A stretch of 64,000 nucleotides of DNA. It comes from Porphyromonadaceae bacterium. Its GTDB lineage: Bacteria > Bacteroidota > Bacteroidia > Bacteroidales > Paludibacteraceae. A program made the position numbers and the translations under genes. This document shows, piece by piece, positions 48,418 to 59,116 of this stretch (positions are counted from its first letter, which is position 1; every line of letters begins with the position of its first letter). The stretch spans positions 1-64,000 of the forward strand of contig JAAYIT010000151.1 of the NCBI GenBank assembly GCA_012523295.1, given 5' to 3'. The notes beneath the pieces are model-generated. The model saw only the letters and a list, made by a program, of their open reading frames with translations, did no database searches and was not told where the DNA came from.

Positions 48418-49035
48418 TTAATCATTGATTTTGACTCCATAAATACTCGAAAATCGGCCATTTATTTCATCATATTTTTCTTTTGGAATTGCGAATGTCA
48501 TTCGGCAATCCATCTCGAATTTTTGGTTGGATATTTTCAGGTCATACTCATTGATGACACGTGAAACTTCGCTCATAAGTTCGTAAGAAAATTGAATAGT
48601 AAGCGGAAGCTTGATTTTTTTTTCAATGATTTCGCCGTTTTGAATAGCGTCTGCGGCAGCTTCTTTGTAGGCCGTAACCAAACCGCCTGTACCAAGTAAA
48701 ATCCCGCCGAAATAGCGTACGACAATAATGAGAATATTGGTAAGTTCAAATGAATTTATTTGTCCTAAAATGGGGCGGCCTGCTGTGCCGGAAGGTTCTC
48801 CATCATCGTTGGCTCGGAAGTCAGTTCGCTCTTCTCCAAGCATATATGCGTAGCAAACATGGCGGGCATCGTAGTATTCCTTTCGGAAATTATCCAAAAT
48901 AGACTTTATTTCATCCGTGTCACTCACAGGGAAAGCGAAAGAGAGAAATTTGCTTCCTTTTTCTTTGTAAATTCCGGTGGAGGGGGATGTAATTTGTTTG
49001 ATGATGTTTGACATGATTAATGTGCGAAATAACAC
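48418..49035 (-). CDS. YigZ/IMPACT family protein (UPF0029)
   Basis: KGSKFLSFAFPVSD, RHVCYAYMLGEERTDFRANDDGEPSGTAGRPILGQI, VVRYFGGILLGTGGLVTAYKEAAADAI. Confidence 0.92.
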   Translation of the reverse strand: MLFRTLIMSNIIKQITSPSTGIYKEKGSKFLSFAFPVSDTDEIKSILDNFRKEYYDARHVCYAYMLGEERTDFRANDDGEPSGTAGRPILGQINSFELTNILIIVVRYFGGILLGTGGLVTAYKEAAADAIQNGEIIEKKIKLPLTIQFSYELMSEVSRVINEYDLKISNQKFEMDCRMTFAIPKEKYDEINGRFSSIYGVKIND

Positions 49036-49240
49036 ACCTACAGAGTTTTTTTACACAGATAGGATTCCTGCGGAATCTTTTTCAATTGTCCAGACGGTGT
49101 CTGGATTTTTCATTTTTCCATCTATACTTTATCTGGAATAATGTTTAATTAGAAGAAGTATGAAATTGGAGTCATATAAAAGGTGTGTAGCACCGTTTCA
49201 ACCCTTAATTCATTAAAATTGTTAATTGTTAAATTGTAAA

Positions 49241-50548
49241 TCAATTAATTCTTTCTATTCTTGCTCCCAACGCATTCAGCCTTTTATCTATGTCTTGATA
49301 TCCGCGGTCGATTTGTTCGATATTGTCGATTACGCTTGTGCCGTTTGCTGCCATAGCGGCTATCAGAAGCGCGATACCTGCTCGAATGTCGGGTGAACTC
49401 ATTTTCGCGGCGCGTAAATAAAGGCTGTCTCCTAATCCAATTACTGTGGCGCGGTGCGGATCACAGAGAATAATCTGAGCCCCCATATCAATGAGTATAT
49501 CCACAAAAAACAGACGGCTTTCGAACATTTTTTGGTGAATAAGTACGCTGCCTTTTGCTTTGGTAGCGACAACTAAAAACACGCTCAACAAATCCGGAGT
49601 CAATCCGGGCCAGGGTGCATCTGCAATGGTCATAATGGAACCATCGATAAATGAATCAATCGTGTAGCTTTTTTGCTCAGGAATAAAAATATCATCGCCA
49701 CGCTGTTCAAGTTGGATTCCAAGTCGTCTGAAGCTTTCAGGAATAATACCCAACTCATCGTAAGCCACGTTTTTGATTGTAATTTCAGAGCCGGTCATGG
49801 CTGCCATCCCGATAAAACTCCCGACTTCTATCATATCCGGTAAAAGCGAATGTTCACATCCATTCAAGCTTTTCACTCCTTCCACAGTGAGTAGGTTTGA
49901 CCCGATTCCTGAGATTTTTGCCCCCATCCGGTTTAGCATTTTGCTGAGTTGCTGAAGATAAGGTTCGCAGGCTGCGTTATAAATAGTGGTTGTTCCTTCA
50001 GCTAATACAGCTGTCATCAGGATATTGGCTGTTCCCGTCACTGAAGCTTCATCAAGCAGCATGTAGCTGCCGGTTAGTTTTTTTGCTTCTATCTCATATA
50101 GCTTTTTATCCGGATCAAAATTGAAATCTGCTCCTAATTTTTGAATTCCTACAAAGTGCGTGTCTAATCTTCTTCGCCCAATTTTGTCGCCGCCAGGTTT
50201 TGGCGTAACCGCCTTTCCGAATCGAGCTACCATCGGCCCGACAATCATCACCGAACCACGAAGAGAAGAACTTCTTTTGTAGAAATCTTCGGTTCGCATA
50301 TAATCTAAATCGATATCGGCTGCATTAAATCTGAATGTTGAATCGGATAATTTCTCAACTTTCACTCCCATTTTCTCAAGGAGTTTAATCAGATTCATCA
50401 CATCCAGTATGTTTGGGATGTTATTTATCGTAACAGGTTTGTCAGTAAGTAAAACGGCACAAATCACCTGCAAAGCTTCGTTTTTTGCTCCCTGTGGTAT
50501 GATTGTACCGCTTAGTTTGTGACCACCCTCAATTTTGAATGATGACAT
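49241..50548 (-). CDS. murA: UDP-N-acetylglucosamine 1-carboxyvinyltransferase
   Basis: FKIEGGHKLSGTIIPQGAKNEALQVICAVLLTDKPVTINNIP; RPGGDKIGRRRLDTH-like KPGGDKIGRRRLDTHFVGIQKLGA; start chosen at MSSFKIEGG. Confidence 0.96.
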   Translation of the reverse strand: MSSFKIEGGHKLSGTIIPQGAKNEALQVICAVLLTDKPVTINNIPNILDVMNLIKLLEKMGVKVEKLSDSTFRFNAADIDLDYMRTEDFYKRSSSLRGSVMIVGPMVARFGKAVTPKPGGDKIGRRRLDTHFVGIQKLGADFNFDPDKKLYEIEAKKLTGSYMLLDEASVTGTANILMTAVLAEGTTTIYNAACEPYLQQLSKMLNRMGAKISGIGSNLLTVEGVKSLNGCEHSLLPDMIEVGSFIGMAAMTGSEITIKNVAYDELGIIPESFRRLGIQLEQRGDDIFIPEQKSYTIDSFIDGSIMTIADAPWPGLTPDLLSVFLVVATKAKGSVLIHQKMFESRLFFVDILIDMGAQIILCDPHRATVIGLGDSLYLRAAKMSSPDIRAGIALLIAAMAANGTSVIDNIEQIDRGYQDIDKRLNALGARIERIN

Positions 50549-50703
50549 TTTTTGAAAAGTTTTAAAACCGAAGACCACGGCATGAAAATCGTGTCAAATG
50601 CTGATTCCCGGTTAGTAAAATAAATTGTTAGAGATGGAAAAGTATAGTTTTTTTTTGAAAACTGATATCGGAAGTGTCGAATATAAGACTTTTTCGTTCT
50701 GAA

Positions 50704-51303
50704 TTAATTTTTTTTCCTTTGTGTCGTTTTGCCTGTGTTTTTCTTTGGTTGAAGTACATCACGGCTCTCCATTAGCTTGAAAATATCGGATGAAACATCA
50801 AGTTTTCCATTTGACAGTTCACGTAAGTCATCAAAAATTTTCTTATCATCAACCACTTCCTTATTCCAGGTCAAAAAGCATTTTTTCATCTGGTTGGCAA
50901 GCAGCCGTATCAACTCATTTTTGGTATCACCTTCCGGATACTCCGAGACACAGTCTATCATGTCTTCAAGGTTTCTGCCGTAATGCATGTAGGTGATTTT
51001 AGAGTGTTTGTAGGGAATACTTTCCGGTCTTTGATGTAGGTTTTCTTTTTTTACTATTTCGTACGGGTAATCTATATCCAACTTGAAATCGGACATAATA
51101 GCGATATGATCCCAAAGTTTGTGTTTGAAATCGCTCACATCACGAAGGTAGGGAAATAAATTTCCCATTATGTTGATAATCGTATTGACACATCTTGTAC
51201 GCTCTTCTCTATCATCGATAGTGAGAGCGTGTTCAACCATTTTTTGGACATTTCGTCCGTATTCCGGCATCATTAATTTGCCTTGTAGTGTTGGATAATC
51301 CAT
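50704..51303 (-). CDS. DUF4290 domain-containing protein
   Basis: MDYPTLQGKLMMPEYGRNVQKMVEHALTIDDREERTRCVNTIINIMGNLFPYLRDVSDFKHKLWDHIAIMSDF; next to murA. Confidence 0.85.
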   Translation of the reverse strand: MDYPTLQGKLMMPEYGRNVQKMVEHALTIDDREERTRCVNTIINIMGNLFPYLRDVSDFKHKLWDHIAIMSDFKLDIDYPYEIVKKENLHQRPESIPYKHSKITYMHYGRNLEDMIDCVSEYPEGDTKNELIRLLANQMKKCFLTWNKEVVDDKKIFDDLRELSNGKLDVSSDIFKLMESRDVLQPKKNTGKTTQRKKN

Positions 51304-51378
51304 TTTCTTGTATGCAGTTTGTTAGTTTACAGTTTTAATATTTTTTTCATCAATTTATAGTCTGCCCTCCCGGTACAA

Positions 51379-52431
51379 TCACTCCTTTACCAAGTATATC
51401 AGGGTAGGGAAGTGATCACTGTACCCATTTAGCCAAACTCCTCCGGCATGAGTCCGAAGCGGAGTTCCTTTGTATGCTCCTTCTTGTTGGATTAAAAAGC
51501 TTTTGTTAAACACTTCCGCTTTCCAGAATCGGAGATGTGAATTGTCATTATGAAGAAACGGCTCGGAAATGATGATTTGATCAAAAAGATTCCACTGATT
51601 GTTATAGGCCAGCGAACCTACTCCGCTGTCATGAATTCGCCACATGGGATTGTACAGCCCCTGTTTAGGCACATCTTCTCTGTTTCTTTTAGCATCAAGT
51701 ACTTTAGCTACACTTACATTGGCAGGGTCATCGTTGAAGTCGCCCATAATGATAATTTTTGCTTTAGGTTCTTGCCTGTAAATGGAGTCTGCAATGTGCT
51801 TAGAGAGAGCTGCAGCTGCTTCTCTACGCGGAGATGAGGCTGTTTCGCCGCCCCAGCGGGAGGGCCAGTGTCCGACGATAACATGAATTTTCTCGTTCAG
51901 CAAGTAGCCCGATACAAGGAGCTGATCCCGAGTCAAAAACAGCGTGTCGCCGGGCATGTTTAATCGATACGATTTGCTCGAAGTGACAATGAAATCTCTC
52001 GGATCGTATAGTAATCCGACATCAACACCGCGCCTGTCGGGGCTATCATAATGGACAATGTTGTATGTCCGATTAGCAATTGCCGGTTCTTTTACGAGGT
52101 CTTCCAATACGCTTTTGTTCTCGATTTCGCACACACCTAAAATTGAAACTCCCTTTGGAGTAGTTTCTAAACCAATCTGAGAAATTGCATAAGCCATGTT
52201 TTTTAACTTCGACTTATACTTCATACTCGTCCAGCGCATAGGTCCGTTTGGAAGATATTCATCATCCAAGTTATCACCTTTTATCGTGTCAAACAGATTT
52301 TCAAGATTGTAGAATCCGACGCTAACTGCTTTTACAGATACCAATTCCCCGGCAGCTTTTTTGCCTGTTCCACAAGCTACAAAAAGGAGTAAAACCGAGA
52401 CTAAATAAAGATTTTTGAATATTGGTTTCAT
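51379..52431 (-). CDS. Endonuclease/exonuclease/phosphatase family lipoprotein
   Basis: Lipobox LLFVACGTGK; VGFYNLENLFDT, GVCEIENKSVLEDL, VGHWPSRWGG, IIMGDFNDDPANVSV, NGYSDHFPTLIYL. Confidence 0.9.
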   Translation of the reverse strand: MKPIFKNLYLVSVLLLFVACGTGKKAAGELVSVKAVSVGFYNLENLFDTIKGDNLDDEYLPNGPMRWTSMKYKSKLKNMAYAISQIGLETTPKGVSILGVCEIENKSVLEDLVKEPAIANRTYNIVHYDSPDRRGVDVGLLYDPRDFIVTSSKSYRLNMPGDTLFLTRDQLLVSGYLLNEKIHVIVGHWPSRWGGETASSPRREAAAALSKHIADSIYRQEPKAKIIIMGDFNDDPANVSVAKVLDAKRNREDVPKQGLYNPMWRIHDSGVGSLAYNNQWNLFDQIIISEPFLHNDNSHLRFWKAEVFNKSFLIQQEGAYKGTPLRTHAGGVWLNGYSDHFPTLIYLVKE

Positions 52432-52672
52432 TTGCTGTGGTTTTTCATGTTGTTAAGTTCAAATTATAAACAACAAAATTCAGAAAAATATATGAGAAAA
52501 CAAAATTATTTTGAAAAACAGTTCTTTTTTCCGATTAAATTGATTTTTAGTAAAAAATTTATTTTTTATGAATATTTATTAATTCCTTGATAATCAAAAG
52601 TTATGGATTTAATCCTATATTTTGCGCAAAAGTTTTATTGAATTTAGAGGTTGGGAAATTAAAAAAATATCG

Positions 52673-52679
52673 TATCTTG
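52673..52679 (+). promoter_or_regulatory. Bacteroidetes-type promoter for the TonB-receptor gene
   Basis: TTG (52651-52653) N19 TATCTTG (52673-52679), upstream of leader copy C. Confidence 0.5.
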
Positions 52680-52728
52680 CACTCCATTATAGTTGAAATT
52701 ATATAATTATTATTAATAGATTGATCTA

Positions 52729-52824
52729 TGAAACAGCCATATATGATAAATCTTAAACTCAAGAGAATGATTAATGGCGTGTTCCATACGACCTTAGTGT
52801 TAAAATATAAAATATAACCGTATG
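52729..52824 (+). promoter_or_regulatory. Conserved structured leader element, copy C (upstream of TonB-dependent receptor)
   Basis: ATGAAACAGCCATATATGATAAATCTTAAACTCAAGAGAATGATTAATGGCGTGTTCCATACGACCTTAGTGTTAAAATATAAAATATAACCGTATG. Confidence 0.85.
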
Positions 52825-55803
52825 AAAAAAATAATTTTTGTACTTTTTTTGTTTGTAATCGCTACTTTGCACGCATTTTCTCAAACCGGGATTAGAGGTG
52901 TTGTCAAAGTAGAGAATTCAGAAGAACCCTTACCTCGAACTACGGTAACGGTAATGCAGCAAAATTTTTCCGCCAATACCAATGCCGCGGGTGAATTTGT
53001 AATTACATTTTTGGAGCCGGGTGAAGCAGATGTTCAGTTTTCCAGGTCCGGCTACCTGCCCAGAATAGTTTCTGTAACTATCGTAGAAGGCGAAGAGACC
53101 GATTTGGGGGCTGTGTACCTGGAAGTGGATGTGCAAGAAGAAGCCCGTCAAGAGGCTATTTTGCAATTGACAGAATCCGATTTCAGCGAAGATGAAGGAA
53201 GAGCATCGCAAAGTATCTCCGGAAGTTTATCCCGCGGAGATGTTTATCTCTCACAGACATCGTTCAGTTTCAGTCCCATGCGTTTTCGCTTGCGGGGATA
53301 TGAGCAGGAATTTGAATCCACCTATATTAATGGTGTCCATTTCAATACGCTCGACCGAGGCGGATTTAATTATTCAAGCCTTGGCGGTTTGAATGATGCC
53401 ATGCGAAACAAAGACATCGTTGTGGGATTGGAGTCAAACTCTTTCAGTTACGGAAATTTGGGAAGTAACGTGAACATTATCAACCGAGCAAGTGTATTTG
53501 CGGCAGGAACAAAAGTGAGCGCTTCCTACACAAACAGAATGTACAAGCTTCGCGGGCAGGCTACCTATGCTACGGGAGTTTTGCCGAATGGTTGGGCATT
53601 TGCCGCTTCCGGGCTGTTCAGATGGGCGGATGAAGGAATTTCACAAGGAACATTCTACAATTCTGCCGGCTATTTTCTTGCTGCCGAAAAGATTTTCAAT
53701 CCGCGTCACAGCCTTTCGCTCGTTACTTACGGCGCTCCTACACAACGAGCTCAACAAAGCGCAACCACACAAGAAGCTTACGACTTGACCGGGTCAATTT
53801 ATTACAACACTTATTGGGGATATCAAAATGGGAAAAAAAGAAATTCGCGCGTAGTGAAGACTTTTGACCCGACAGCTATTTTAACACATGACTTCAAAAT
53901 CGACGACAAACAACGTCTTCGTTCGGGGATTGCATTCCATTATAGCCACTACAGCAATTCGGCACTCGCTTTTTACAATGCTCCGGATCCGCGACCCGAT
54001 TATTACCAATACATGCCAAGTTTCCAAAATCAAGCGGCTGACTCGGCTGCAATAGCCGACATGTGGCGTTTTGAAAAAGGGAAACCGGTCTATCCGAATA
54101 TTTCACAGGTAGATTGGCATGCGTTGTATGATGCAAACCTTCGGAATAACGTCTCCAATCCGAATGGTACGGCAAAATACGTAGTCGAGAGACGTCATAG
54201 CAATTTGATGGAAACTGCCTTTAATTCCAACTATACCAATCAGTTGACACGGATACTGAAACTGACTGCCGGCGTGGAAGCCAAAATAGCGAAAGACATG
54301 AACTACAAAACCATGGATGACCTACTTGGCGGAAATCAATGGATCGATATCGACCAATTCGCGGAACGTGATTTGACCGGAATTTTGGAAGGCATGTCGG
54401 ATGATGTGATTCAAAACGACCTGAATAATCCGAATCGGGTGATTAAAAAAGGAGATAAGTTTGGCTACAATTACGATATCAATGTTTTACACACAAGCGG
54501 ATATTTGCAGAATGAATGGAATTGGAACAAATTAGAACTGAATTACGCTGCAAAAGTGACTTACACCCAATTCAATCGGGTGGGGCATATGAGAAACGGA
54601 CGTGCGCCTGAAAACTCCTTCGGTGCAAGTAAAGTGCTCTGGTTTTTTGATCCATCGCTGAAAGCGGGAGCTACTTACAAGCTTGATGGCAGAAACAGAA
54701 TCACTGCGAACGTCTTAGCTGAAACTCGCGCGCCACTGCCTTACGGTGCGTATGTGTCTGAGCGGATAAAAGATACGCATGTGCCGAATTTGACCAACAG
54801 ACAGATTTTATCGTATGATTTGAGCTATGCGTTTTTATATCCTTTCATACGAGGTAAAATAGCTGCATTTCAAACTCACATCAATCGTTCTACTGAAAGT
54901 CTGGGATACTATGATGATGAAGAACGCACCTTTATCAACTACCTGCTCTCAGATGTAAACAAGGTTTATAGAGGAGTGGAAGTCGGTGTGACGGTAAAAC
55001 TAAACACAAACTTTTCCGTTTCGGCAGCCGGTACTTATGCCGATTATCGCTACACGAACAATTCAACAGGTACATTGAGCTTTGAAAACGGAGCTCAACC
55101 TGATAGGACTAATTTATTGGTACTTACCAAAAATCTAAAAATCAACACCGGACCTCAAACCGCGTTTAATGTAACCCTGGATTATTTTCACCCGAAAATG
55201 TGGTTTGCAGATATTACGCTCAATTATTTTGATAATAATTTCCTTGATTTCGCTCCAAGTCGTTTCACAGCAGTTAATTACGGTAATGTAAACGGAGATT
55301 TTTACCAACAAGATAATCTAAATTATGTGTGGAAAAAATCTTTGGATGAGAACGGAAATTTCAGCGAAAGTAAATTCACCGAACTAATGAACGACAAAAA
55401 CTTCAAGAGTACCTGGGGACTTGCTGAAGACCAATCCATAGAGTGGGGGCGATACGGAGGACTTGTCAGAGAAAAGGATAAAGACGGCAAAGTAACCCGT
55501 TTGGCAATGAGTGAAGTGCGTCAAAAATTAGGCGTGCAAGAAAAACTCAAAGCCGGTTTCTTGGTAGATGTTTCGGTCGGGAAACTGATTTACCTGAAAG
55601 ACAGGCGGTCACTGAATTTGAACCTGAGTTTAAGCAATATTCTGAACAATACGAATATGATTACAGGTGGATTCCAGCAAGGACGTATTCCGATTGATGC
55701 GGGTACAAAGCAGATTGACACGTCAAGATTGAATTATTTCCCCAATAAATATTACTATGCCTGGGGCTTTAACTTGTTTTTCAATATAGGTTACAAATTT
55801 TAA
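52822..55803 (+). CDS. TonB-dependent receptor with N-terminal carboxypeptidase-regulatory-like domain
   Basis: Signal peptide; GIRGVVKVENSEEPLPRTTVTVMQQNFSANTNAAGEFVITFLEPGEADVQFSRSGY; plug/barrel pattern; C-terminal YYYAWGFNLFFNIGYKF. Confidence 0.9.
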   Translation: MKKIIFVLFLFVIATLHAFSQTGIRGVVKVENSEEPLPRTTVTVMQQNFSANTNAAGEFVITFLEPGEADVQFSRSGYLPRIVSVTIVEGEETDLGAVYLEVDVQEEARQEAILQLTESDFSEDEGRASQSISGSLSRGDVYLSQTSFSFSPMRFRLRGYEQEFESTYINGVHFNTLDRGGFNYSSLGGLNDAMRNKDIVVGLESNSFSYGNLGSNVNIINRASVFAAGTKVSASYTNRMYKLRGQATYATGVLPNGWAFAASGLFRWADEGISQGTFYNSAGYFLAAEKIFNPRHSLSLVTYGAPTQRAQQSATTQEAYDLTGSIYYNTYWGYQNGKKRNSRVVKTFDPTAILTHDFKIDDKQRLRSGIAFHYSHYSNSALAFYNAPDPRPDYYQYMPSFQNQAADSAAIADMWRFEKGKPVYPNISQVDWHALYDANLRNNVSNPNGTAKYVVERRHSNLMETAFNSNYTNQLTRILKLTAGVEAKIAKDMNYKTMDDLLGGNQWIDIDQFAERDLTGILEGMSDDVIQNDLNNPNRVIKKGDKFGYNYDINVLHTSGYLQNEWNWNKLELNYAAKVTYTQFNRVGHMRNGRAPENSFGASKVLWFFDPSLKAGATYKLDGRNRITANVLAETRAPLPYGAYVSERIKDTHVPNLTNRQILSYDLSYAFLYPFIRGKIAAFQTHINRSTESLGYYDDEERTFINYLLSDVNKVYRGVEVGVTVKLNTNFSVSAAGTYADYRYTNNSTGTLSFENGAQPDRTNLLVLTKNLKINTGPQTAFNVTLDYFHPKMWFADITLNYFDNNFLDFAPSRFTAVNYGNVNGDFYQQDNLNYVWKKSLDENGNFSESKFTELMNDKNFKSTWGLAEDQSIEWGRYGGLVREKDKDGKVTRLAMSEVRQKLGVQEKLKAGFLVDVSVGKLIYLKDRRSLNLNLSLSNILNNTNMITGGFQQGRIPIDAGTKQIDTSRLNYFPNKYYYAWGFNLFFNIGYKF

Positions 55804-55830
55804 TTCTAAACCCTTTAATTTTCTCAAGAA

Positions 55831-56820
55831 ATGAAAACGAAATATTTAATATTACCCCTATTAGTCGCAGTTTTAAGCTTGGTTTCTTGTGCACAAACCG
55901 ATTTTGAAGCGATGCCGCTCACAGAGCTGACGGATGCTGAGAGATGGACTGCGAATTACTCGGTAGAAGATTTAATCCATGATTTCTCACAAGGTGAAAG
56001 CGAATATCCGGTTCGTCCAAACAGTGGTGATCAAGATCTATTTAGAGTAAATACGATTCCTAAAGATGGTACACCCATTATCATTTCGGGACGCGTGGTA
56101 TCAAGCGATATAGAAGGAAATGTGTATAAAAGTCTTTTTATACAAGATGTTACTTCTGCCATGGGACTTAAAATTTCAATCAACGTATCAAGTTCTGCAG
56201 CTGTTTTTCCTGTCGGACAGTTGATACATATTCGTTGCAATGGACTTGTATTAGGTAAATACGGAGATTTATTCCAATTAGGAACATTGTATTACAATAA
56301 TCACAGCGATATACCAAAAAGAGGATATGAGCCGGGAAGAATTCCGTATCCAATTCTCAAAAATCATATTCAATTGGACGGGCTACCCGACAAAAGCAAA
56401 TTAGTGATTACCGACATGACTATTTCTGAAATCAAATCGTCAGACATGTCGGTACATTCGAAATTAGTTCGGATTAAAGACGCGAATTTTACGGGATATG
56501 GCGAAATAAATTTCAATAGAGCTCTGCTCAAAGAAAATGAGAAGTTTTTCGGGCGTCCAAAACCGAGCGTGACGGGAGTTCCTATCTCTCGTGAAATAGA
56601 GGATGCCACCGGTACTATCAATATTGCCACAAGTGAATATGCCAAATTTGCCACTTCGCCGCTGCCGGAACCATCCGTAAAAGGCGACATTGTACTACTT
56701 GTAGGATGGTATAGAGATAATGCACGCTATGCCGGTTCTTGGCAAATGACGCTCAATTCGTTGAGCGATTTGGGCACAGGATTTGATGCTTATTTAGAGT
56801 CGATAAATTACAAAAGATAA
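55831..56820 (+). CDS. DUF5689 domain-containing lipoprotein
   Basis: Lipobox LSLVSCAQT; YSVEDLIHDFSQGE...ISGRVVSSDIEGNVYKSLFIQDVTSAMGLKISINVSSSAAVFPVGQLIHIRCNGLVLGKYGDLFQLG. Confidence 0.85.
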   Translation: MKTKYLILPLLVAVLSLVSCAQTDFEAMPLTELTDAERWTANYSVEDLIHDFSQGESEYPVRPNSGDQDLFRVNTIPKDGTPIIISGRVVSSDIEGNVYKSLFIQDVTSAMGLKISINVSSSAAVFPVGQLIHIRCNGLVLGKYGDLFQLGTLYYNNHSDIPKRGYEPGRIPYPILKNHIQLDGLPDKSKLVITDMTISEIKSSDMSVHSKLVRIKDANFTGYGEINFNRALLKENEKFFGRPKPSVTGVPISREIEDATGTINIATSEYAKFATSPLPEPSVKGDIVLLVGWYRDNARYAGSWQMTLNSLSDLGTGFDAYLESINYKR

Positions 56821-56898
56821 GTTTTAATCACTTAGAAATCAAATAGATATATAGCATTTTGAAATTAATATCATAAACTAACCAAAAGAAATAATAAA

Positions 56899-58965
56899 AT
56901 GAAAAAAAGCTTTTTATTGAGTGTTTTAGCTGTAATTATATTATTCGGATTTGCAGCTTGTAACAACATAGACGAACCTAAACCCGATAATGGGAATGGA
57001 AATGGTAATGGTAACGGAGAAGGCGAAGTAGCTGTTCTTTATAAAGAAAGCTTTGGTAATGCTGCTACAGCTGCGCCTTGGCCGGCAGTTGCCGATTACA
57101 CCGGATTCAAAAAAGAAGGCCTCGGAGCTGAAAAGGTAACTTACACTTCTCAAGGTGGATTAGTTACCATTCGCAGCAATCAAGCATCGAAAGATTACGA
57201 AGGAGCTTCAGGCGAATGCAACGCAATGGCTGCTGCAGGCGGTGCAAGTCTTATAATTAATGACATCGCAACTTGTGGAGCCACAAATCTTTCGTTATCA
57301 TTCGGAAGTATTGTAGTTAGTGACACGCTGCAAGTATCATACAAGATTAACGGTACAACCGAATGGAAAAAAATTGATTATACCAAAACTGACGGTGGTT
57401 GGGGCTTGGTAAAAGACGTTTCGATTATATTGCCGACCGGAACGAATACCATCAAACTTAAATTTGATGCTGCCAAAACTCAGTATGGAACGAGAATCGA
57501 CGATATTTCACTCACAACGAAAGACAAAACTTCTGCTGCCATTGTTGACCCGGATACAGGTGGAGAAGATTTAACTGAAATTTCCATATCTGATTTACGC
57601 GCATTAAATGCAGATGAAGCAAAAACAGCTAAAGTGACTATTCCGGCAGGCAAGAAAATTATTGGAATAGTGATTTCTGATGGTGAAAATGGAAATTCTG
57701 TACAAAATAATTTACAAATTGTTTCAGAAAATAACGACGCAGGTATTATGGTTCGTTTTTCAGAAAATCAGAGTCATGGGTTTGTTTTAGGAGATAAAGT
57801 GGAAATCGATGTGTCAGGACAATCGTTAGAGTTTTATAAGAAACTGTTACAGATAAATGGTGTGCCGATGGCTAATGCAAAAAAACTTGGTTCAGGAGTG
57901 AGTGTTGTTCCTGCAAGCGCTACAATCGCGCAGATAACTGAGAATATGGATTCTTATGAGTCACGATTGGTTTTAATCTCCAATGTGCTGATAACCAACA
58001 GCTCCAACACGTATAGTGGAAATTCTACTATAAATGATGGCACAGGCTCTATGACACTTTACACACGCCCAGCGGCTACATTTGCTTCAACAGCATTGCC
58101 TGCAGGCTCACAAAATATCACTGCTTTTGTTACGAGATATGATGATACAAACCAGGTTAGTATTCGGAACTTAAATGATGTTGTTCCTGCAAATCCAAAC
58201 GCGACGATACTTCAAATAACTTCATCTGATGCTGTTTCAGTAGAAGTAAACACTTCATTTAGCCACACATTTACAACTCAAGAATCAAATCTAACAGGCA
58301 CAACAGTTATCTCATGCGACAATTTACCTTCATGGCTTTCAATCTCAGATAAAACTATTAATGGTACTGCGCCTGCTTCAAGTGGAACATATACTCTTAA
58401 CATAGTGGCTACTAATAATGACGTCACTGCAACTCAGGTATTTACAATCAATGTAACAACTCCAACTGTAGCGGGAGAAAACTTATTGATCAATCCAAGT
58501 TTTGAAAATTATACAGAAGCCATTCCAGCTGGTTGGAGTTTAGGTACAAGCCCAAACAATGCTCCTTTTGAAAAAATAACATCAGATGTTCAAGATGGTA
58601 GTTTAGCCGTAAAAATTGCTGGAAATGCCGATGGTCGTTGTGATTTAAAACAATCGATATCAGGAATTGTACCAGGAAAGACTTATGTTGTTTCGTTCTG
58701 GTATAAAGATAATACAAAAACAGCAGGCTCTTCTGGAATTCGTATTTGGGCTAATTTTACGAAAGGTGGTAATTATGTAGCTCCGACAGGAGATCTAATC
58801 CCGGCTATACGTCCCGGTCAAACGTTGGAAAGTGTGACGACTTGGACAAAATACGAAGTAGAGGTTGTAGCTCCGGCAGATGTAGATGGATTTAACTTCG
58901 AAATTAGAGCAACCAAAAACAATTCAGGTATTATAGATAATTGTTCTTTTAGCGAAAAACTCTGA
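56899..58965 (+). CDS. DUF5689 / OB-fold-like lipoprotein with C-terminal carbohydrate-binding-like domain
   Basis: Lipobox LFGFAACNN; ISISDLRALNADEAKTAKVTIPAGKKIIGIVISDGENGNSVQNNLQIVSENNDAGIMVRF; C-terminal ENLLINPSFENYTEAIPAGWSLG...FNFEIRATKNNSGIIDNCSF. Confidence 0.8.
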   Translation: MKKSFLLSVLAVIILFGFAACNNIDEPKPDNGNGNGNGNGEGEVAVLYKESFGNAATAAPWPAVADYTGFKKEGLGAEKVTYTSQGGLVTIRSNQASKDYEGASGECNAMAAAGGASLIINDIATCGATNLSLSFGSIVVSDTLQVSYKINGTTEWKKIDYTKTDGGWGLVKDVSIILPTGTNTIKLKFDAAKTQYGTRIDDISLTTKDKTSAAIVDPDTGGEDLTEISISDLRALNADEAKTAKVTIPAGKKIIGIVISDGENGNSVQNNLQIVSENNDAGIMVRFSENQSHGFVLGDKVEIDVSGQSLEFYKKLLQINGVPMANAKKLGSGVSVVPASATIAQITENMDSYESRLVLISNVLITNSSNTYSGNSTINDGTGSMTLYTRPAATFASTALPAGSQNITAFVTRYDDTNQVSIRNLNDVVPANPNATILQITSSDAVSVEVNTSFSHTFTTQESNLTGTTVISCDNLPSWLSISDKTINGTAPASSGTYTLNIVATNNDVTATQVFTINVTTPTVAGENLLINPSFENYTEAIPAGWSLGTSPNNAPFEKITSDVQDGSLAVKIAGNADGRCDLKQSISGIVPGKTYVVSFWYKDNTKTAGSSGIRIWANFTKGGNYVAPTGDLIPAIRPGQTLESVTTWTKYEVEVVAPADVDGFNFEIRATKNNSGIIDNCSFSEKL

Positions 58966-59026
58966 GTTAGTTAGATTGGAAATTATCGCTGTAAAAACAA
59001 TTATTGTTTCTTAGAATTTAAAATAG

Positions 59027-59062
59027 AAAAGGAGAAAACAACCCAATGCTTTCTCCTTTTTT
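59027..59062. terminator. Terminator hairpin
   Basis: AAAAGGAGAAA acaacccaatgc TTTCTCCTTTT plus T-run between convergent genes. Confidence 0.75.
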
Positions 59063-59116
59063 ATTTTGTCCCAATTTTAAATCGTCAATCGTTAAATTGT
59101 CAATTTAAAAGTAGAT

